A stretch of 64,000 nt of DNA from Saprospiraceae bacterium (GTDB lineage Bacteria > Bacteroidota > Bacteroidia > Chitinophagales > Saprospiraceae), in the NCBI GenBank assembly GCA_013214355.1, contig JABSSL010000013.1, positions 22,555 through 86,554 of the forward strand. Reading direction: 5' to 3'. The position numbers and the translations under genes were made by a program. Of the stretch, positions 45,748-54,980 are shown one piece after another (within the stretch, counting starts at the first letter, position 1; every line of letters begins with the position of its first letter). The notes beneath the pieces are model-generated. The model worked only from the letters and a program-made list of their open reading frames with translations. It was not told where the DNA came from and did no database searches.

Positions 45748-46548
45748 TCAAAGAATTTGCTTTCGGTAAGCGCTGGGCGTTCGCTTCAGATAAAGCTTGA
45801 AGGTGCGGGTAAAATGGCTTTGATCTGAGAACCCACAGATATTGGCGATATCCGTCAGGGAATACTTTCTATTCCAGAGATAGGTTAGAGATTGCTTGAT
45901 TTTCTGCTGCCGGATATATGTCCCTAAGGAACTACCAAAGTATTTGGGTACAGACCTCGAAAGATGGACAGGGTGAATACCTAATTGTTCCGAAAGAGTG
46001 GCTAGACTGAGCTGCTCTGTATCCTCGTGCAATAGTTCTCGCAGGTTTTCCACCCAGGCGGGTTCGTTCTTGGGAGAGAACTCAATGGACTCTATATTTT
46101 CACATAGATGTAGTAAGAGCAATTCAATCGATAGGCGTGAATAGGAATCTTGACACTTGAATTCGAAGAAAAGCTGTCCAAAAAGGGCATGTAGCTTTGG
46201 GTGACTGATCAGTTGACTCCCCTCCCAAAGGGCTACATCTAACCTTCTTTCCTCAAACCATTTCCTCGGAAACTCTATATGGAAACCACGGGCAGAACGG
46301 GTCTCTTTGGTGTTGTAGTGAGCTTCTTGCCAGTTATGAAAAATTAGACTACCAGCTGTACAAGGCGTCTTTTTCTTTTTGTTGATATCAAAAAGATTGC
46401 CTTGAAGAACGTACATCAAATAGGGATTTTCATGATAATGCCACTCTGTTTGTTCGGTGAGGTAGTCGTACTCCGAGAGTAGCACCCCTTGCAAGTCTAC
46501 TTCGCTTTTCTTTTGGCCATAGTATTTTCCAGTAGTCAAAACCTTCAT
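45748..46548 (-). CDS. AraC family transcriptional regulator
   Basis: A 266-residue regulator with an N-terminal cupin (WHYHENPYLMYVLQGNLFD...SLIFHNWQEAHYN) and a C-terminal double helix-turn-helix (LSLATLSEQLGIHPVHLSRS and SLTDIANICGFSDQSHFTRT). It lies 180 bases upstream of the serine hydrolase start on the same strand, so it may control or be transcribed with it. Ligand unknown. Confidence 0.85.
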   Translation of the reverse strand: MKVLTTGKYYGQKKSEVDLQGVLLSEYDYLTEQTEWHYHENPYLMYVLQGNLFDINKKKKTPCTAGSLIFHNWQEAHYNTKETRSARGFHIEFPRKWFEERRLDVALWEGSQLISHPKLHALFGQLFFEFKCQDSYSRLSIELLLLHLCENIESIEFSPKNEPAWVENLRELLHEDTEQLSLATLSEQLGIHPVHLSRSVPKYFGSSLGTYIRQQKIKQSLTYLWNRKYSLTDIANICGFSDQSHFTRTFKLYLKRTPSAYRKQIL

Positions 46549-46995
46549 GAGCTGGTTTTAGGTAGCAGTCTTTGCAAACAGGTAAGCAAGGGACATGGGA
46601 GGCAACTGTGGTCCTTACTTCCCCTGTTCAACTATTAAGGACAATTGAAAATGTAGAAGGTGTAAGTTGGTCAGAATCTAGTTCCAATCGAAAGGCGAAT
46701 TCTCATGATCTACCCCTGGAAGGCATGCAAAGAGTGGCTCGTCTAATAATTTTGAAATTATAGGGCAAAATGGCTAGAAGCCATCTTAAAATGATTTTTG
46801 ATAGTGAAAAAGAGAAGTTTTTAAGTCAGATGAGGCACCAAAACGGAGCACCTATCGAGCCACCAGGCAGGATAGCCTGAGCTACGCGACGCTTTTTGCA
46901 ACGAAATATGTCTTCAAAAGGTCCTTTTGCAACGCAAAGGGTATTTTTGAGATGGCTTCTAGTATCAGCCCTAGCTCCAACCCATACACATTTGA
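46549..46995. other. 447-base stretch without a convincing gene
   Basis: Short frames on both strands (for example 46572-46763 plus) lack features. A ten-base direct repeat TTTTGCAACG occurs at 46892-46901 and 46923-46932, the second inside an imperfect palindrome CCTTTTGCAACGCAAAGGG. These may be regulatory sites for the flanking divergent genes. Confidence 0.4.
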
Positions 46996-47394
46996 ATGAT
47001 GGAAGACGTACGTAAGATGGCAAGATGGCAGCTTTTGACCATAGTAGTTTTCGCATTAGCGAAAGCCATTCGCCCCCGTGTATTGGAAAGCCAAGCGCCA
47101 GAGTTGGTGAAGTTATTCTTGTTGTCCTTCCCCAATTTCTGCGAAGCCATCGTAGGCATACTCACTCTGACGATGCTCGGACTCTACGCCAATCGTATGC
47201 TCAAATGGCCCCACAACTCAATATACATTGCAGCAGTGGTCTTGGCAGCCATCTACGTGATCTCGCAGGAATTTAAGACTCATGACCTGGGTGGAAATAA
47301 TATCTATGATCCCAATGATGTCTTATTTTCGGTACTAGGACTTCTCTTTAGTTTTATCCTGATTATGCGGATGAAGCCTCAGCTTCGAAGCTAG
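46996..47394 (+). CDS. Small membrane protein of unknown function
   Basis: A 132-residue protein with four hydrophobic segments (about 9-27, 42-62, 72-88 and 108-125). The C-terminal part IYVISQEFKTHDLGGNNIYDPNDVLFSVLG, quoted in overlapping parts (ISQEFKTHDLGG; NNIYDPNDVLFSVLG), resembles the end of VanZ-like small membrane proteins, where an Asn/Asp-rich loop precedes the last helix. The function is unknown. It converges with the next gene, 37 bases between stops. Confidence 0.6.
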   Translation: MMEDVRKMARWQLLTIVVFALAKAIRPRVLESQAPELVKLFLLSFPNFCEAIVGILTLTMLGLYANRMLKWPHNSIYIAAVVLAAIYVISQEFKTHDLGGNNIYDPNDVLFSVLGLLFSFILIMRMKPQLRS

Positions 47395-47431
47395 CATAGT
47401 GGCAAAATAGTAGTGATCATACAGAGCTTGC

Positions 47432-48001
47432 CTAAGCACCTTGAACCGAGTTTTTCTTATCGAATATGATGAGCAAAATCCCTAGAATAAAAATAAAATA
47501 TCCTGAAACGAAAATAAAGCGATTACCAGGAAGGATAAAATTCCCGAAACCGAGCAAGGTAGAGCCGATTATGGCAAGCATTGTACCTTTAAAATTCTGC
47601 TGGTAATAACCGATTGCCTGGATGCTCAACCCTATGATCAAGAGAGCCGGCCCAACCACAAAAAATATAGGCCAAATCATAGGCTCCTCCATGAGGTGCC
47701 TAACTAGATCATTCCTTTCTTCATTCTCATGCCTGAATGTCCACAGCACAAAGTCTATGGCGCACATCCCGATTTGGGCCACTATTCCCATCAAGCTGAC
47801 AGTGACCCCGATCTGGTAAGATAATCCTGTTGAAAAATGTAGCGTATATGGAATAATCAATACGATCCCAATGAGTAGGGTCCAATGAATAAAATCAATG
47901 GGTTCGAGTAGGTTAACCGCTTCGGAATGAATCGAAAAAGAGATTTGGGCAATTAATTGAAGGAATAGACCCAAAGCAAAAAGTTTTTTCATCTGTAGCA
48001 T
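47432..48001 (-). CDS. Polytopic membrane protein of unknown function
   Basis: A 189-residue protein with about six hydrophobic segments and few charged residues apart from the loop RHENEERNDLVRHLMEEP (about 89-106). I do not recognise the family; DUF998-like or similar small membrane families are possible. It ends close to the convergent small membrane gene and lies 22 bases downstream of the phosphotransferase gene on the same strand, so the two are probably co-transcribed. Confidence 0.6.
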   Translation of the reverse strand: MLQMKKLFALGLFLQLIAQISFSIHSEAVNLLEPIDFIHWTLLIGIVLIIPYTLHFSTGLSYQIGVTVSLMGIVAQIGMCAIDFVLWTFRHENEERNDLVRHLMEEPMIWPIFFVVGPALLIIGLSIQAIGYYQQNFKGTMLAIIGSTLLGFGNFILPGNRFIFVSGYFIFILGILLIIFDKKNSVQGA

Positions 48002-48023
48002 TTAATTCACCTGACAATATCGG

Positions 48024-48962
48024 TTAAAGGTGATCTATCGACGCATAAATATCTAATATCTTTCTTCGATTATCCTCCACCCTGGCCCAATTAATCTCAC
48101 TGGAAGTATTCGCATTGAATTGTACCCCTGCTTCGCTGGTCCAACCTATCAGATTGAATATGGCGTACACCTTAACCATTTCTTGTTGAAGCTGATCCAA
48201 TTGCTGAAGTTTAACAATTTCTCCGATATAATACTCCCCTGCCGCTTGTCCATGCCAACAGGCTTTCATTCTTCCAATCGCCTCTAGATAGTCCCCCTTG
48301 AGTAAAAAATCAAGATCAACCAATCCATTGAATTTACCCTCGTGAATCATGACATTTTTAGTACAGAGATCATCGTAGTAAAAGGTGGGGCATTTGTTTT
48401 GGAAATAATCCCTATATCTATCTAGTAAAGCATCATATATGTCGATCACTTCCTGATTAATTACCTGCGTTTTCGCTGTCCGTCTGAGGATATCTTCTTT
48501 CTTTTCTACCAGAGATTCAAAGTAATTATCGCTATGAGATTCATTCAATCCGGTCAATCCCCCAAAGCTTGGCGCAGCTGGCAAGGCATTGAATTTATCA
48601 AGTATGCTAGAGATTTCTTTGGCGATCTCGGCAAGTTCTGGGCGAGTAAGATCATCAATCACCAATCCCATGTCTTTGCCCTCTATCTTACTTAATATTT
48701 GGTAACAAAAGGGGAAGGTTGTTTTGGAGTAATCTTCGGAAAGTATCGCTGGGGTCCTGATTTGCAGAATTTGAAAAAGCGGAAGGAACTTATGGGTACC
48801 GTATATCCATTCTTTTTCCTTATTCATCCTTAGGATGTAATTTTCTGTTGGGTATTTGAGTTCGTATACTTCGTTACAGATACCAATCGTTTTTCTTTCA
48901 ATTTCGACCGGTATTTCTCCGAACTCTTGCTTTCCAATTTCTTCAATGTACTTTTGATTCAT
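48024..48962 (-). CDS. APH/choline-kinase-like phosphotransferase
   Basis: A 312-residue kinase-like protein. N-terminal NEVYELKYPTENYILRMNKE is the nucleotide lobe; the catalytic loop is FYYDDLCTKNVMIHEG, with Tyr in place of the usual His before the GD/DD pair, and the metal Asp in GLVDLDFLLKGDYLEAIGR. It belongs to the aminoglycoside phosphotransferase superfamily, which also phosphorylates choline, homoserine, macrolides and sugars. The substrate is unknown and resistance should not be assumed. It lies divergent from the Crp-type gene. Confidence 0.75.
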   Translation of the reverse strand: MNQKYIEEIGKQEFGEIPVEIERKTIGICNEVYELKYPTENYILRMNKEKEWIYGTHKFLPLFQILQIRTPAILSEDYSKTTFPFCYQILSKIEGKDMGLVIDDLTRPELAEIAKEISSILDKFNALPAAPSFGGLTGLNESHSDNYFESLVEKKEDILRRTAKTQVINQEVIDIYDALLDRYRDYFQNKCPTFYYDDLCTKNVMIHEGKFNGLVDLDFLLKGDYLEAIGRMKACWHGQAAGEYYIGEIVKLQQLDQLQQEMVKVYAIFNLIGWTSEAGVQFNANTSSEINWARVEDNRRKILDIYASIDHL

Positions 48963-49136
48963 CTTGGTGTTTAATCATGAATTGATGGTGATTCTTTTAT
49001 CCCCTTAGGTTTCCATGTATACATTAGCTTACTTCAATTGGTTCCATTCTAGTTCTTTTACCCTAATTGCTAACTTGCAATATTTGGTAGGAAGTTCTTG
49101 TAAGGATTCATTTAAACACAGTAGTTTTACACACCT

Positions 49137-49724
49137 ATGGACTATGATTTGCTAAAGGCCAATTTTTCCCGATACACAGAGTTGACACCTGCGGAACTGA
49201 CGCAGGTCTGTACGTACTACCAAGAGCGACATATATCCAAAGGAGAATACGTACTGCGCAAAGGAGAAGTCTGCAGATTTGAAGGGTTTGTGGTCAAAGG
49301 ATGCTTTAGGGTATTTACCATTGATGATCAAGGGAACGAGCGGATTCTATACTTTGCAGCTGAGGATTGGTGGATCATGGAAATAGATAGTTTCATCAAC
49401 CAAACCGCCTCAGAACTCAGTGTGCAGGCCATTGAAGAGAGTACCATTCTTTATATTACCTACTCAGCTAAGCAAGAGTTGTATAATACTCTACCAAAGG
49501 TAGAGCGGCTCTTCAGGATCATGTCTCAAACCGCCGTGGCAGCTTGGCAGCGTAGGCTCATCCGCAATCACTCCATGGATGCAGAGCAGCGTTACCATCA
49601 TTTCATCACCGCTTATCCGGAGATAGCTAGAAGAATTACGAACCGGCATATCGCGAGTTATCTAGGGATTACTCCTGAGTTCGTCAGTAAGATCCGCAAA
49701 AGGAGGCTCTCGAATAAAGGCTAA
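49137..49724 (+). CDS. Crp/Fnr family transcriptional regulator
   Basis: A 195-residue regulator: cyclic-nucleotide-binding-type barrel (about 25-120, HISKGEYVLRKGEVCRFEGF and ERILYFAAEDWWIMEIDSF) and a C-terminal winged helix (about 155-192, ITNRHIASYLGITPEFVSKI). It is of the short Bacteroidota type that lacks obvious cAMP ligands. It is divergent from the phosphotransferase/membrane-protein pair over 174 bases and may regulate it. It differs clearly from the Crp-type gene at 1573-2211, so they are not recent duplicates. Confidence 0.85.
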   Translation: MDYDLLKANFSRYTELTPAELTQVCTYYQERHISKGEYVLRKGEVCRFEGFVVKGCFRVFTIDDQGNERILYFAAEDWWIMEIDSFINQTASELSVQAIEESTILYITYSAKQELYNTLPKVERLFRIMSQTAVAAWQRRLIRNHSMDAEQRYHHFITAYPEIARRITNRHIASYLGITPEFVSKIRKRRLSNKG

Positions 49725-49764
49725 GTATGCATTGATCTCAACTTTGCATCCGCTCCTGCATTTA

Positions 49765-49778
49765 TTGAACTAGTTCAA
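49765..49778. repeat. Fourteen-base palindrome followed by a T-rich run
   Basis: TTGAACTAGTTCAA is a perfect palindrome 41 bases after the Crp-type gene, followed by GCTTTTTTCTTTTT. It has no loop, so it fits an operator better than a terminator, although the T-rich run may still aid termination. Confidence 0.35.
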
Positions 49779-50001
49779 GCTTTTTTCTTTTTCTCCAAGC
49801 TAACTTCACATCAGATTCTACGGTAGATTCACAAAAAACCAAAGCTTTTGCAGAGAAGCATTTACCAATTTCAGCATTAAACCAATAATACCTTGAGCGA
49901 CTACCATGTTTTGCAGTTTCAACGGATGGTAAAGCGCGGGGCTCCGACCGATTAAATTCTCAGCAATAATTCATTTCAACATCATATAAACTGAATACAA
50001 G

Positions 50002-50397
50002 ATGGGTAAGAAAATTCACATGCCACTGGCATTAGTGGTTATCCTATTGGCAGCAATTAGCATATCCTTTGTTACTAAAAAGGAAAAGAAAACTGTACTA
50101 AGACACGTAGTATCTTTTCAATTCAAAGCTGAAATCAGCTCGGAAAGGCGGGCTCAGGCGGTAAAAGATTTTTTGGATCTCAAAAATAGAATCCCGGAGA
50201 TTAAGAAATTTGAGGGAGGAGAGAATGTTAGTGTAGAAGGCTATGACAAGGGCTTTACGCACTGCTTTGTCCTCACCTTCGAAAACGAAGAAGGCCGTAG
50301 TGTTTACATACCTCACCCAGCACATATCGAAGTATCGAAAAAGAACAAGCCCTTGATGAAGGATCTCTTTGTAGTCGACTATTGGGGAGAAGAATGA
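50002..50397 (+). CDS. Dabb (stress-responsive A/B barrel) domain protein, exported
   Basis: A 131-residue protein with an N-terminal hydrophobic segment (LALVVILLAAISISFV) that is a signal anchor or uncleaved signal. The Dabb ferredoxin-like domain (about 32-130) begins VLRHVVSFQFKAE and contains FEGGENVSVEG, FTHCFVLTFENEEGRSVYI and HPAHIEVSKK, the family signature. Dabb proteins form dimeric barrels; some act as cyclases, many have unknown roles. Upstream gap 49725-50001 shows no other gene. Confidence 0.85.
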   Translation: MGKKIHMPLALVVILLAAISISFVTKKEKKTVLRHVVSFQFKAEISSERRAQAVKDFLDLKNRIPEIKKFEGGENVSVEGYDKGFTHCFVLTFENEEGRSVYIPHPAHIEVSKKNKPLMKDLFVVDYWGEE

Positions 50398-50504
50398 CAA
50401 AGGGAGAGAGCTGCTAAGTAGTTTGACCAAAAGGAGCTGAAGAGCGTGGATTGAATCTATCCGTCTGATCCACCATTCCGCCAGAAATTGGCATCTAGTA
50501 AGTT

Positions 50505-51311
50505 ATGAACCAGAAAAACTACCTTTTTTTCCTTCTAGTACTCCTAAACTTACCAGCTTACTTGACTAGTCAATCTTTAGATACCACCCTGACGATCCAC
50601 TCGGAGATTCTTTCGGAAGAAAGGTCCATTCGGATCGGTCTGCCATACGGCTATTTTGAATCAGAAGACGATTACAGCGTTCTATACATCATGGATGCAG
50701 AGTATCGTTACGATTTTTGCCGGGCTGCTCAGCAGTATCTGGGTATTTCGACTAGAATTCCCAATACCATTATGGTCGGGATTCGCAATCTATCTCGCGA
50801 AACCAGAAACCGGGATCTCCTACCCTCTAATTTTGGCGGAAAGGATTCTCTCTTTCGTAAATTTATTGAGTCAGAATTAATCCCTTTTGTGGAGAAGAAT
50901 TACCGATGTAAATCGGAAAGGACATTGGCCGGGCATTCACATGGTGGTGTTTTTGCGGTAAACACCCTGCTGCATCAGCCTGATCTATTTGATAAGTATT
51001 TGGCTACGGATCCCAGTTTTCAAGTCATCAACGCCAACCTGCCCGATCCCTGGCCTACCGATCTCTCTCAGAAGTCCTTGTACATCTGCTCTTCTGACGG
51101 ATCTTACGGATACAATGAGGAGATTGCTAGCGACATGTACACCAACAATGTCATTTTCCAAAACCATCAGGTACAAAACACTTCATCCGGACTCCGATTT
51201 TACACCGAACATATCCCAGATGATCACGGTAACTCCTTTATGACTGCCTTTCATCGTGGTCTTAGGTGGGTGCACCATTGGCCTATTTCCAAGGATACTT
51301 TAAAGCAATAA
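50505..51311 (+). CDS. Secreted esterase D/IroE-like alpha/beta hydrolase
   Basis: A 268-residue exported hydrolase. Signal peptide about 1-22 (NLPAYLTSQS). The esterase domain has SILSEERSIRIGLPYGY-type opening strands, YSVLYIMDAEYRY, the nucleophile in AGHSHGG (Ser about 147) and the Asp/His region ending EHIPDDHGNSFMTAFHRGL. This is the Esterase D (PF00756) family, which cleaves small esters, including siderophore-like and acyl sugars. The substrate is unknown. It lies 107 bases after the Dabb gene. Confidence 0.85.
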   Translation: MNQKNYLFFLLVLLNLPAYLTSQSLDTTLTIHSEILSEERSIRIGLPYGYFESEDDYSVLYIMDAEYRYDFCRAAQQYLGISTRIPNTIMVGIRNLSRETRNRDLLPSNFGGKDSLFRKFIESELIPFVEKNYRCKSERTLAGHSHGGVFAVNTLLHQPDLFDKYLATDPSFQVINANLPDPWPTDLSQKSLYICSSDGSYGYNEEIASDMYTNNVIFQNHQVQNTSSGLRFYTEHIPDDHGNSFMTAFHRGLRWVHHWPISKDTLKQ

Positions 51312-51409
51312 GTTGCATCATTTCTCTCCTTGCTGGACCTCGTCAAATCTAATGGAACGATCCTGGCGGGAAGTGGGTTTACAAGTAGAAACCAAGTGCG
51401 AATTTTTTT

Positions 51410-51748
51410 ATGGCCATTTCAAAAAAAGGCAGTCGGTCCATTGTAGTAAATGACATTAATTATAGTTGGTTGATCCGACGGAAAGTCACCTACAATCAGG
51501 AGATCTTTGGTACTCCCCAACTCAATGTAGCCATCGAACGAGCGGACCAACCTGGATCTACACTCGTGATCCATACCGACCGCCCTCATTCCAAAAGTAT
51601 TGAGACTAAAGCGACCGACATCATCCCGATCACTCCCAAGGATGTGGCGACCTGGATCTCCAATGCCCTTGAGTTGGGCTGGAATCCTAATGTCCCTGGT
51701 CCTCAATTTCTGGTTCAGCTTATTGAGGGGGCAATGAGCAGACGATAG
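51410..51748 (+). CDS. Hypothetical protein, 112 residues
   Basis: A small cytoplasmic protein starting MAISKKGSRSIVVNDINYSW, with regular strand pattern (YSWLIRRKVTYNQ, LNVAIERADQPGSTLVIHT) and a helical C-terminus (TPKDVATWISNALELGWNP). No known motif. The composition and reading frame look genuinely coding, and similar small proteins with an N-terminal x-Y-x-W-x-[IV]-R-x-K motif occur in other bacteria to my recollection. The opposite-strand frame is a shadow. Function unknown. Confidence 0.6.
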   Translation: MAISKKGSRSIVVNDINYSWLIRRKVTYNQEIFGTPQLNVAIERADQPGSTLVIHTDRPHSKSIETKATDIIPITPKDVATWISNALELGWNPNVPGPQFLVQLIEGAMSRR

Positions 51749-51804
51749 AAGCAGGTCAAGTCCATTCCTCCCAATCCCTAACTGCTCGGGGATGAGCCAT
51801 CGAA

Positions 51805-52851
51805 CTATAGTGTATAGGTCAGCCCCATGGTATAATAGCTCTGGAGCTCTTGAAATTCGAAATCTGCTCGTCTTAAACCAAAGGTAATACCCGTTCCTAT
51901 CCCTTTCCAGATTTGAAAAGAAAAGGTATTCAACCAGGTGTATTCAAAAAGATTCGCTTGCCGCATCCTCACTTCCCCATTTTCATCCGAAATGGGCTTA
52001 CCATAGGCGTCTACATCTCGCACTTCAATTTTGCTGCTGGAATATGGAATGAAAGTCGTGAGTGTAGAGGACCAAGATATCTTGCGACCAGCTACCTTGA
52101 ACTTTTCCTGATTGTCTACCCGGATTTTGGTTCCTAGGGTCCCCTTCGAAGAGGCTTCTCCATCGGAGGACCAAGCCACCTGAAGATTTAAGGGATTCAC
52201 GGTCACAATTAGACTTTTCTGGGGCGTCCAGGTACTACCAATTCCGATATCAAAGGTTCCCGGTTCCAGGAAATTACTGATGGAAGAGTTTAGGGCAGTG
52301 GACAGAGACAAAGCAAATTTCTTGGAAAGTTTATATCCCCCCGAGGAAGATAGATTAAGGTTATCTGTCGTCCCTTGATCAAATAAATTGTCCTCCTCTC
52401 CTTCCTCAATATCGATGTCTTTCCAGGCCTTATTCATAATCAAATTGCTCCGCCAAAAATACTTTTTCCCTTCCCGATTGGCAAAGGCAGTGATGCCAAT
52501 GCCCAAGGAACTGGACGAAGAGGTTGGGTTAGGGCTGGAAATCCATTGATTCGTTTGCCCCAGGTCTAATCCAATTAGTCCCGAAAAGCCAAATCTCCAT
52601 CCAGCTAAGATGTCAATCTGTTTTTGTAAACCAGCCAATTCGCTTGCTAGACTGGCTGCTTCGGCTCTTTTTGCTTTCAGTTGGGCTTCGACTTCCGCTT
52701 TTTTTGTTTTGAGTTCAGCCAGTTCCTGGGCAGGTAACACTTGTACTAATACCACTAAGACGGTTGTGATGATGACTTTAAATTTCACTGATTTGTTCTT
52801 TGAGCTTGTTAAATGAAGAGTTTGTTTTTCGATTGCTTTATACCGGTGCAA
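51805..52851 (-). CDS. DUF3078-type outer-membrane protein with coiled-coil start
   Basis: A 348-residue protein. A signal peptide lies within VKFKVIITTVLVVLVQVLPAQ, about 22 residues in, so the true start may be a GTG near 52788. The mature N-terminus is a short coiled coil (LAELKTKKAEVEAQLKAKRA and onwards to about residue 80). The rest is a beta barrel with GFSGLIGLDLGQTNQWI, KKYFWRSNLIMNKAWKDIDI and a C-terminal strand YYTMGLTYTL, matching DUF3078. The family function is unknown. It converges with the previous small gene. Confidence 0.7.
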   Translation of the reverse strand: MHRYKAIEKQTLHLTSSKNKSVKFKVIITTVLVVLVQVLPAQELAELKTKKAEVEAQLKAKRAEAASLASELAGLQKQIDILAGWRFGFSGLIGLDLGQTNQWISSPNPTSSSSSLGIGITAFANREGKKYFWRSNLIMNKAWKDIDIEEGEEDNLFDQGTTDNLNLSSSGGYKLSKKFALSLSTALNSSISNFLEPGTFDIGIGSTWTPQKSLIVTVNPLNLQVAWSSDGEASSKGTLGTKIRVDNQEKFKVAGRKISWSSTLTTFIPYSSSKIEVRDVDAYGKPISDENGEVRMRQANLFEYTWLNTFSFQIWKGIGTGITFGLRRADFEFQELQSYYTMGLTYTL

Positions 52852-53213
52852 AAGTAAGTGATTCGAAGATTTTGGTTTCTATGCTTACCGATATGATATT
52901 GATGTTTCGTCCGAAGTCTTTAGGCCTACAAAATTGTTCCTTCGGCTATCGCTGGTCAAATTAAAACCCTCTTCATGCTCGCCTTGGAGTTTACATTGGG
53001 CACCATTCGACCGGGTAGTTCCTCAAATTCCTTTCGATTTAGAACGAAATCCAGATAGTATTTGTCTACTAGTTGAAGCTGTTACAAAAGCCTTATTATA
53101 AGGTGGAATGGTGTGTAGGCTTCCAACAGTGTAATTGCTCTGTTCCTGTGCATCAAGAATGACTGCTATCTACAGATATCAATTTGTAAACCGATACCAC
53201 TAAACCCTTTGGT
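52852..53213. other. 362-base gap without a recognised gene
   Basis: No convincing frame on either strand. A near-palindrome CCTTAT-T-ATAAGG sits at 53091-53103, about 110 bases before the Dps-like gene, and could be part of its control region. Confidence 0.4.
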
Positions 53214-53672
53214 ATGACTCAACAACTATCTTCGCTAATTAGCGCTAATCCTTATACGAAAGAGCTAAATACATTGATAGCTAACCTGCAGGTATATCGC
53301 CAAAAGCTACTGCATTATGACTGGAACGCTCGCTCCAGGAAACTTCCCGAGATCCAAGTTTTACTGAATGATCTATATCTACCAGACTTAACCTTAATGG
53401 ATGCCCTAGTACAGGAATTATTAGCGTCAGGTGCCAAACCACTTAGTTCATTGGAGCAGTTCCTACGGCAGGCTGAGCTCAAGGAGGGCCGGAATTTTCT
53501 AGATGCCAAATGTGTGTCTAGTCAGCTGAATAAAGACCTACATGTTATTTCTCAAAATGCGCATCGAGCCTTACTCCTAGCCACTGAAAAAAAGCAGGAA
53601 GCCAGTCAGAAAATCCTGCGGCTATTGACTAAACTATTGTCTAAGGATATGGTCGTTTTACAGGGTAAATAG
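53214..53672 (+). CDS. Dps/ferritin-like protein with a degenerate ferroxidase site
   Basis: A 152-residue all-helical protein. Residues about 22-90 follow Dps: LLHYDWNARSRKLPEIQVLL, then LMDALVQELLASGAKPLSSL and EQFLRQAELKEG, against the Dps pattern LxHxxHWxxxG, LHExxxxLY, xxDExAERxxAxGGxPxxTxxxxLxxA. The iron ligands are mostly lost: the His before Trp is Asp, the His of LHE is Gln, and the Glu four residues after the conserved Asp is Gln; only that Asp remains. It therefore may form a Dps-like shell without iron oxidation, or be a more distant four-helix bundle. A strong terminator follows; single gene. Confidence 0.6.
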   Translation: MTQQLSSLISANPYTKELNTLIANLQVYRQKLLHYDWNARSRKLPEIQVLLNDLYLPDLTLMDALVQELLASGAKPLSSLEQFLRQAELKEGRNFLDAKCVSSQLNKDLHVISQNAHRALLLATEKKQEASQKILRLLTKLLSKDMVVLQGK

Positions 53673-53724
53673 CCTTTCGATTCATTTCTTTTTACGAAGA
53701 TTAAAAAAGTAGAGGGAATGTATC

Positions 53725-53768
53725 AAGGAGCCAGCAAGCGCATTTACTCTTGCTGGCTTCTTGTTTTG
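53725..53768 (+). terminator. Intrinsic terminator after the Dps-like gene
   Basis: AAGGAGCCAGCAAG (53725-53738) pairs with CTTGCTGGCTTCTT (53749-53762) over 14 pairs (one G-T), loop 10 bases, followed by GTTTTG. Confidence 0.75.
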
Positions 53769-53908
53769 AATTCCATCCTGAAATCTGACGCGTAGCTAAA
53801 CCGCTTATTCTTTCCCGCAAAGCTTTTCAAAGTCCAAAAATTGCAAGACAGACCAGAATTGGCTATCATCGTTCCACGTTTATCTTATTTCATCTTACGC
53901 TACTGGTT

Positions 53909-54817
53909 ATGGTTATCAAGAAAAATATTCCGCTCAAGTATTTGTTCTCGAAAGTGAGGACGGAATTCTATCTCATCATCTTCTATGTTATTGGATTTGA
54001 AGTAGTCAGCCTTTACTTTGACCTCGCATTCCTAGCTATTCCCATTACGCTTCCCACTACTCTCGGTACCGCCATATCCATCATTCTTGCCTTTCGAGTC
54101 AATCAGGCCTATGCCCGCTGGTGGGAAGCACGCAAGGTATGGGGAGAAATTGTCAATGAATCAAGGACCTTAGTCCGGCAACTACTCACCTTGGTTCGCC
54201 GAGATTCCAAAGGTAGACTACATCCACTGATCAAGGGTATGGCATACCGCCAAATAGCTTGGACCTACTCCCTGGGACAAAGTCTTAGAGGACAAGATCC
54301 CCTGGGCTCTTTAGAGACCTTTCTATCTGCCGAAGAACTCACCGCCTTACAGAATCAGCAGAACGTTCCAAACGCGCTCTTACTAACACAAGCAAGTTCG
54401 CTGGCTGTACTATATCGATCGAAGCATTTGACGGATTATCAATTGGTACAAATTGATGAGACCCATTCCAAGTTATGTAATTCCATGGGCAAATGTGAGC
54501 GAATTAAAAACACCGTCTTCCCCGCTCAGTACAGTTTGATCATTGAAATCTTATTGGGACTATTTATCTTTTTGCTCCCTTTAGGAATGTTGAGTATCTC
54601 CATGCACTTTGTGTTACCGATCATTTTGTCTATAACGCTACTCTTTTTCCTCATCGAAAACACCTCAGAATTACTTCAGGACCCTTTTGAGAATCGCCCC
54701 ACGGATACACCCGTGACTGCTATCGCCAGAACAATCGAGATCAATATCCGACAGATGTTAGCCGAACAGGAGATTCCCGAAAAACAAGCGGTAGCAGAAG
54801 AATACTATCTCATGTAG
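53909..54817 (+). CDS. Bestrophin-family ion channel
   Basis: A 302-residue inner-membrane channel. The family signature ILAFRVNQAYARWWEARKVWGE lies near residues 63-84 (FRVNQAYARWWEARKVWG), after TM1-2; two further TM segments (about 210-228 and 233-250, IIEILLGLFIFLLPLGMLSI) and a helical cytoplasmic tail follow. Bacterial bestrophins form pentameric ion channels, some cation-selective. Its physiological role here is unknown. It stands alone and converges with RidA. Confidence 0.88.
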   Translation: MVIKKNIPLKYLFSKVRTEFYLIIFYVIGFEVVSLYFDLAFLAIPITLPTTLGTAISIILAFRVNQAYARWWEARKVWGEIVNESRTLVRQLLTLVRRDSKGRLHPLIKGMAYRQIAWTYSLGQSLRGQDPLGSLETFLSAEELTALQNQQNVPNALLLTQASSLAVLYRSKHLTDYQLVQIDETHSKLCNSMGKCERIKNTVFPAQYSLIIEILLGLFIFLLPLGMLSISMHFVLPIILSITLLFFLIENTSELLQDPFENRPTDTPVTAIARTIEINIRQMLAEQEIPEKQAVAEEYYLM

Positions 54818-54912
54818 ACTGTTGATACCACGAAACCCCGAAAAGTGCATCAAAGCGACCGGAACATTATTTTTTCCGTTCTTTCTAGCACGTCCATCGG
54901 GGTTGACTGATT

Positions 54913-54944
54913 CATCTAAATCGAGCAGCCCCCGCTGCTAGATG
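54913..54944. terminator. Hairpin between convergent bestrophin and RidA genes
   Basis: CATCT and AGCAGC pair with GCTGCT and AGATG around a CCCC loop (54930-54933), with a six-base bulge on the left arm. It is placed to end both transcripts. Confidence 0.45.
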
Positions 54945-54980
54945 TTCTAAGGCAATTATTATGATTACCTGACTGAACCT

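Noticed and set aside
48024..48962. Aminoglycoside resistance enzyme
   Set aside because: The fold is shared by many kinases; there is nothing specific to antibiotic substrates.
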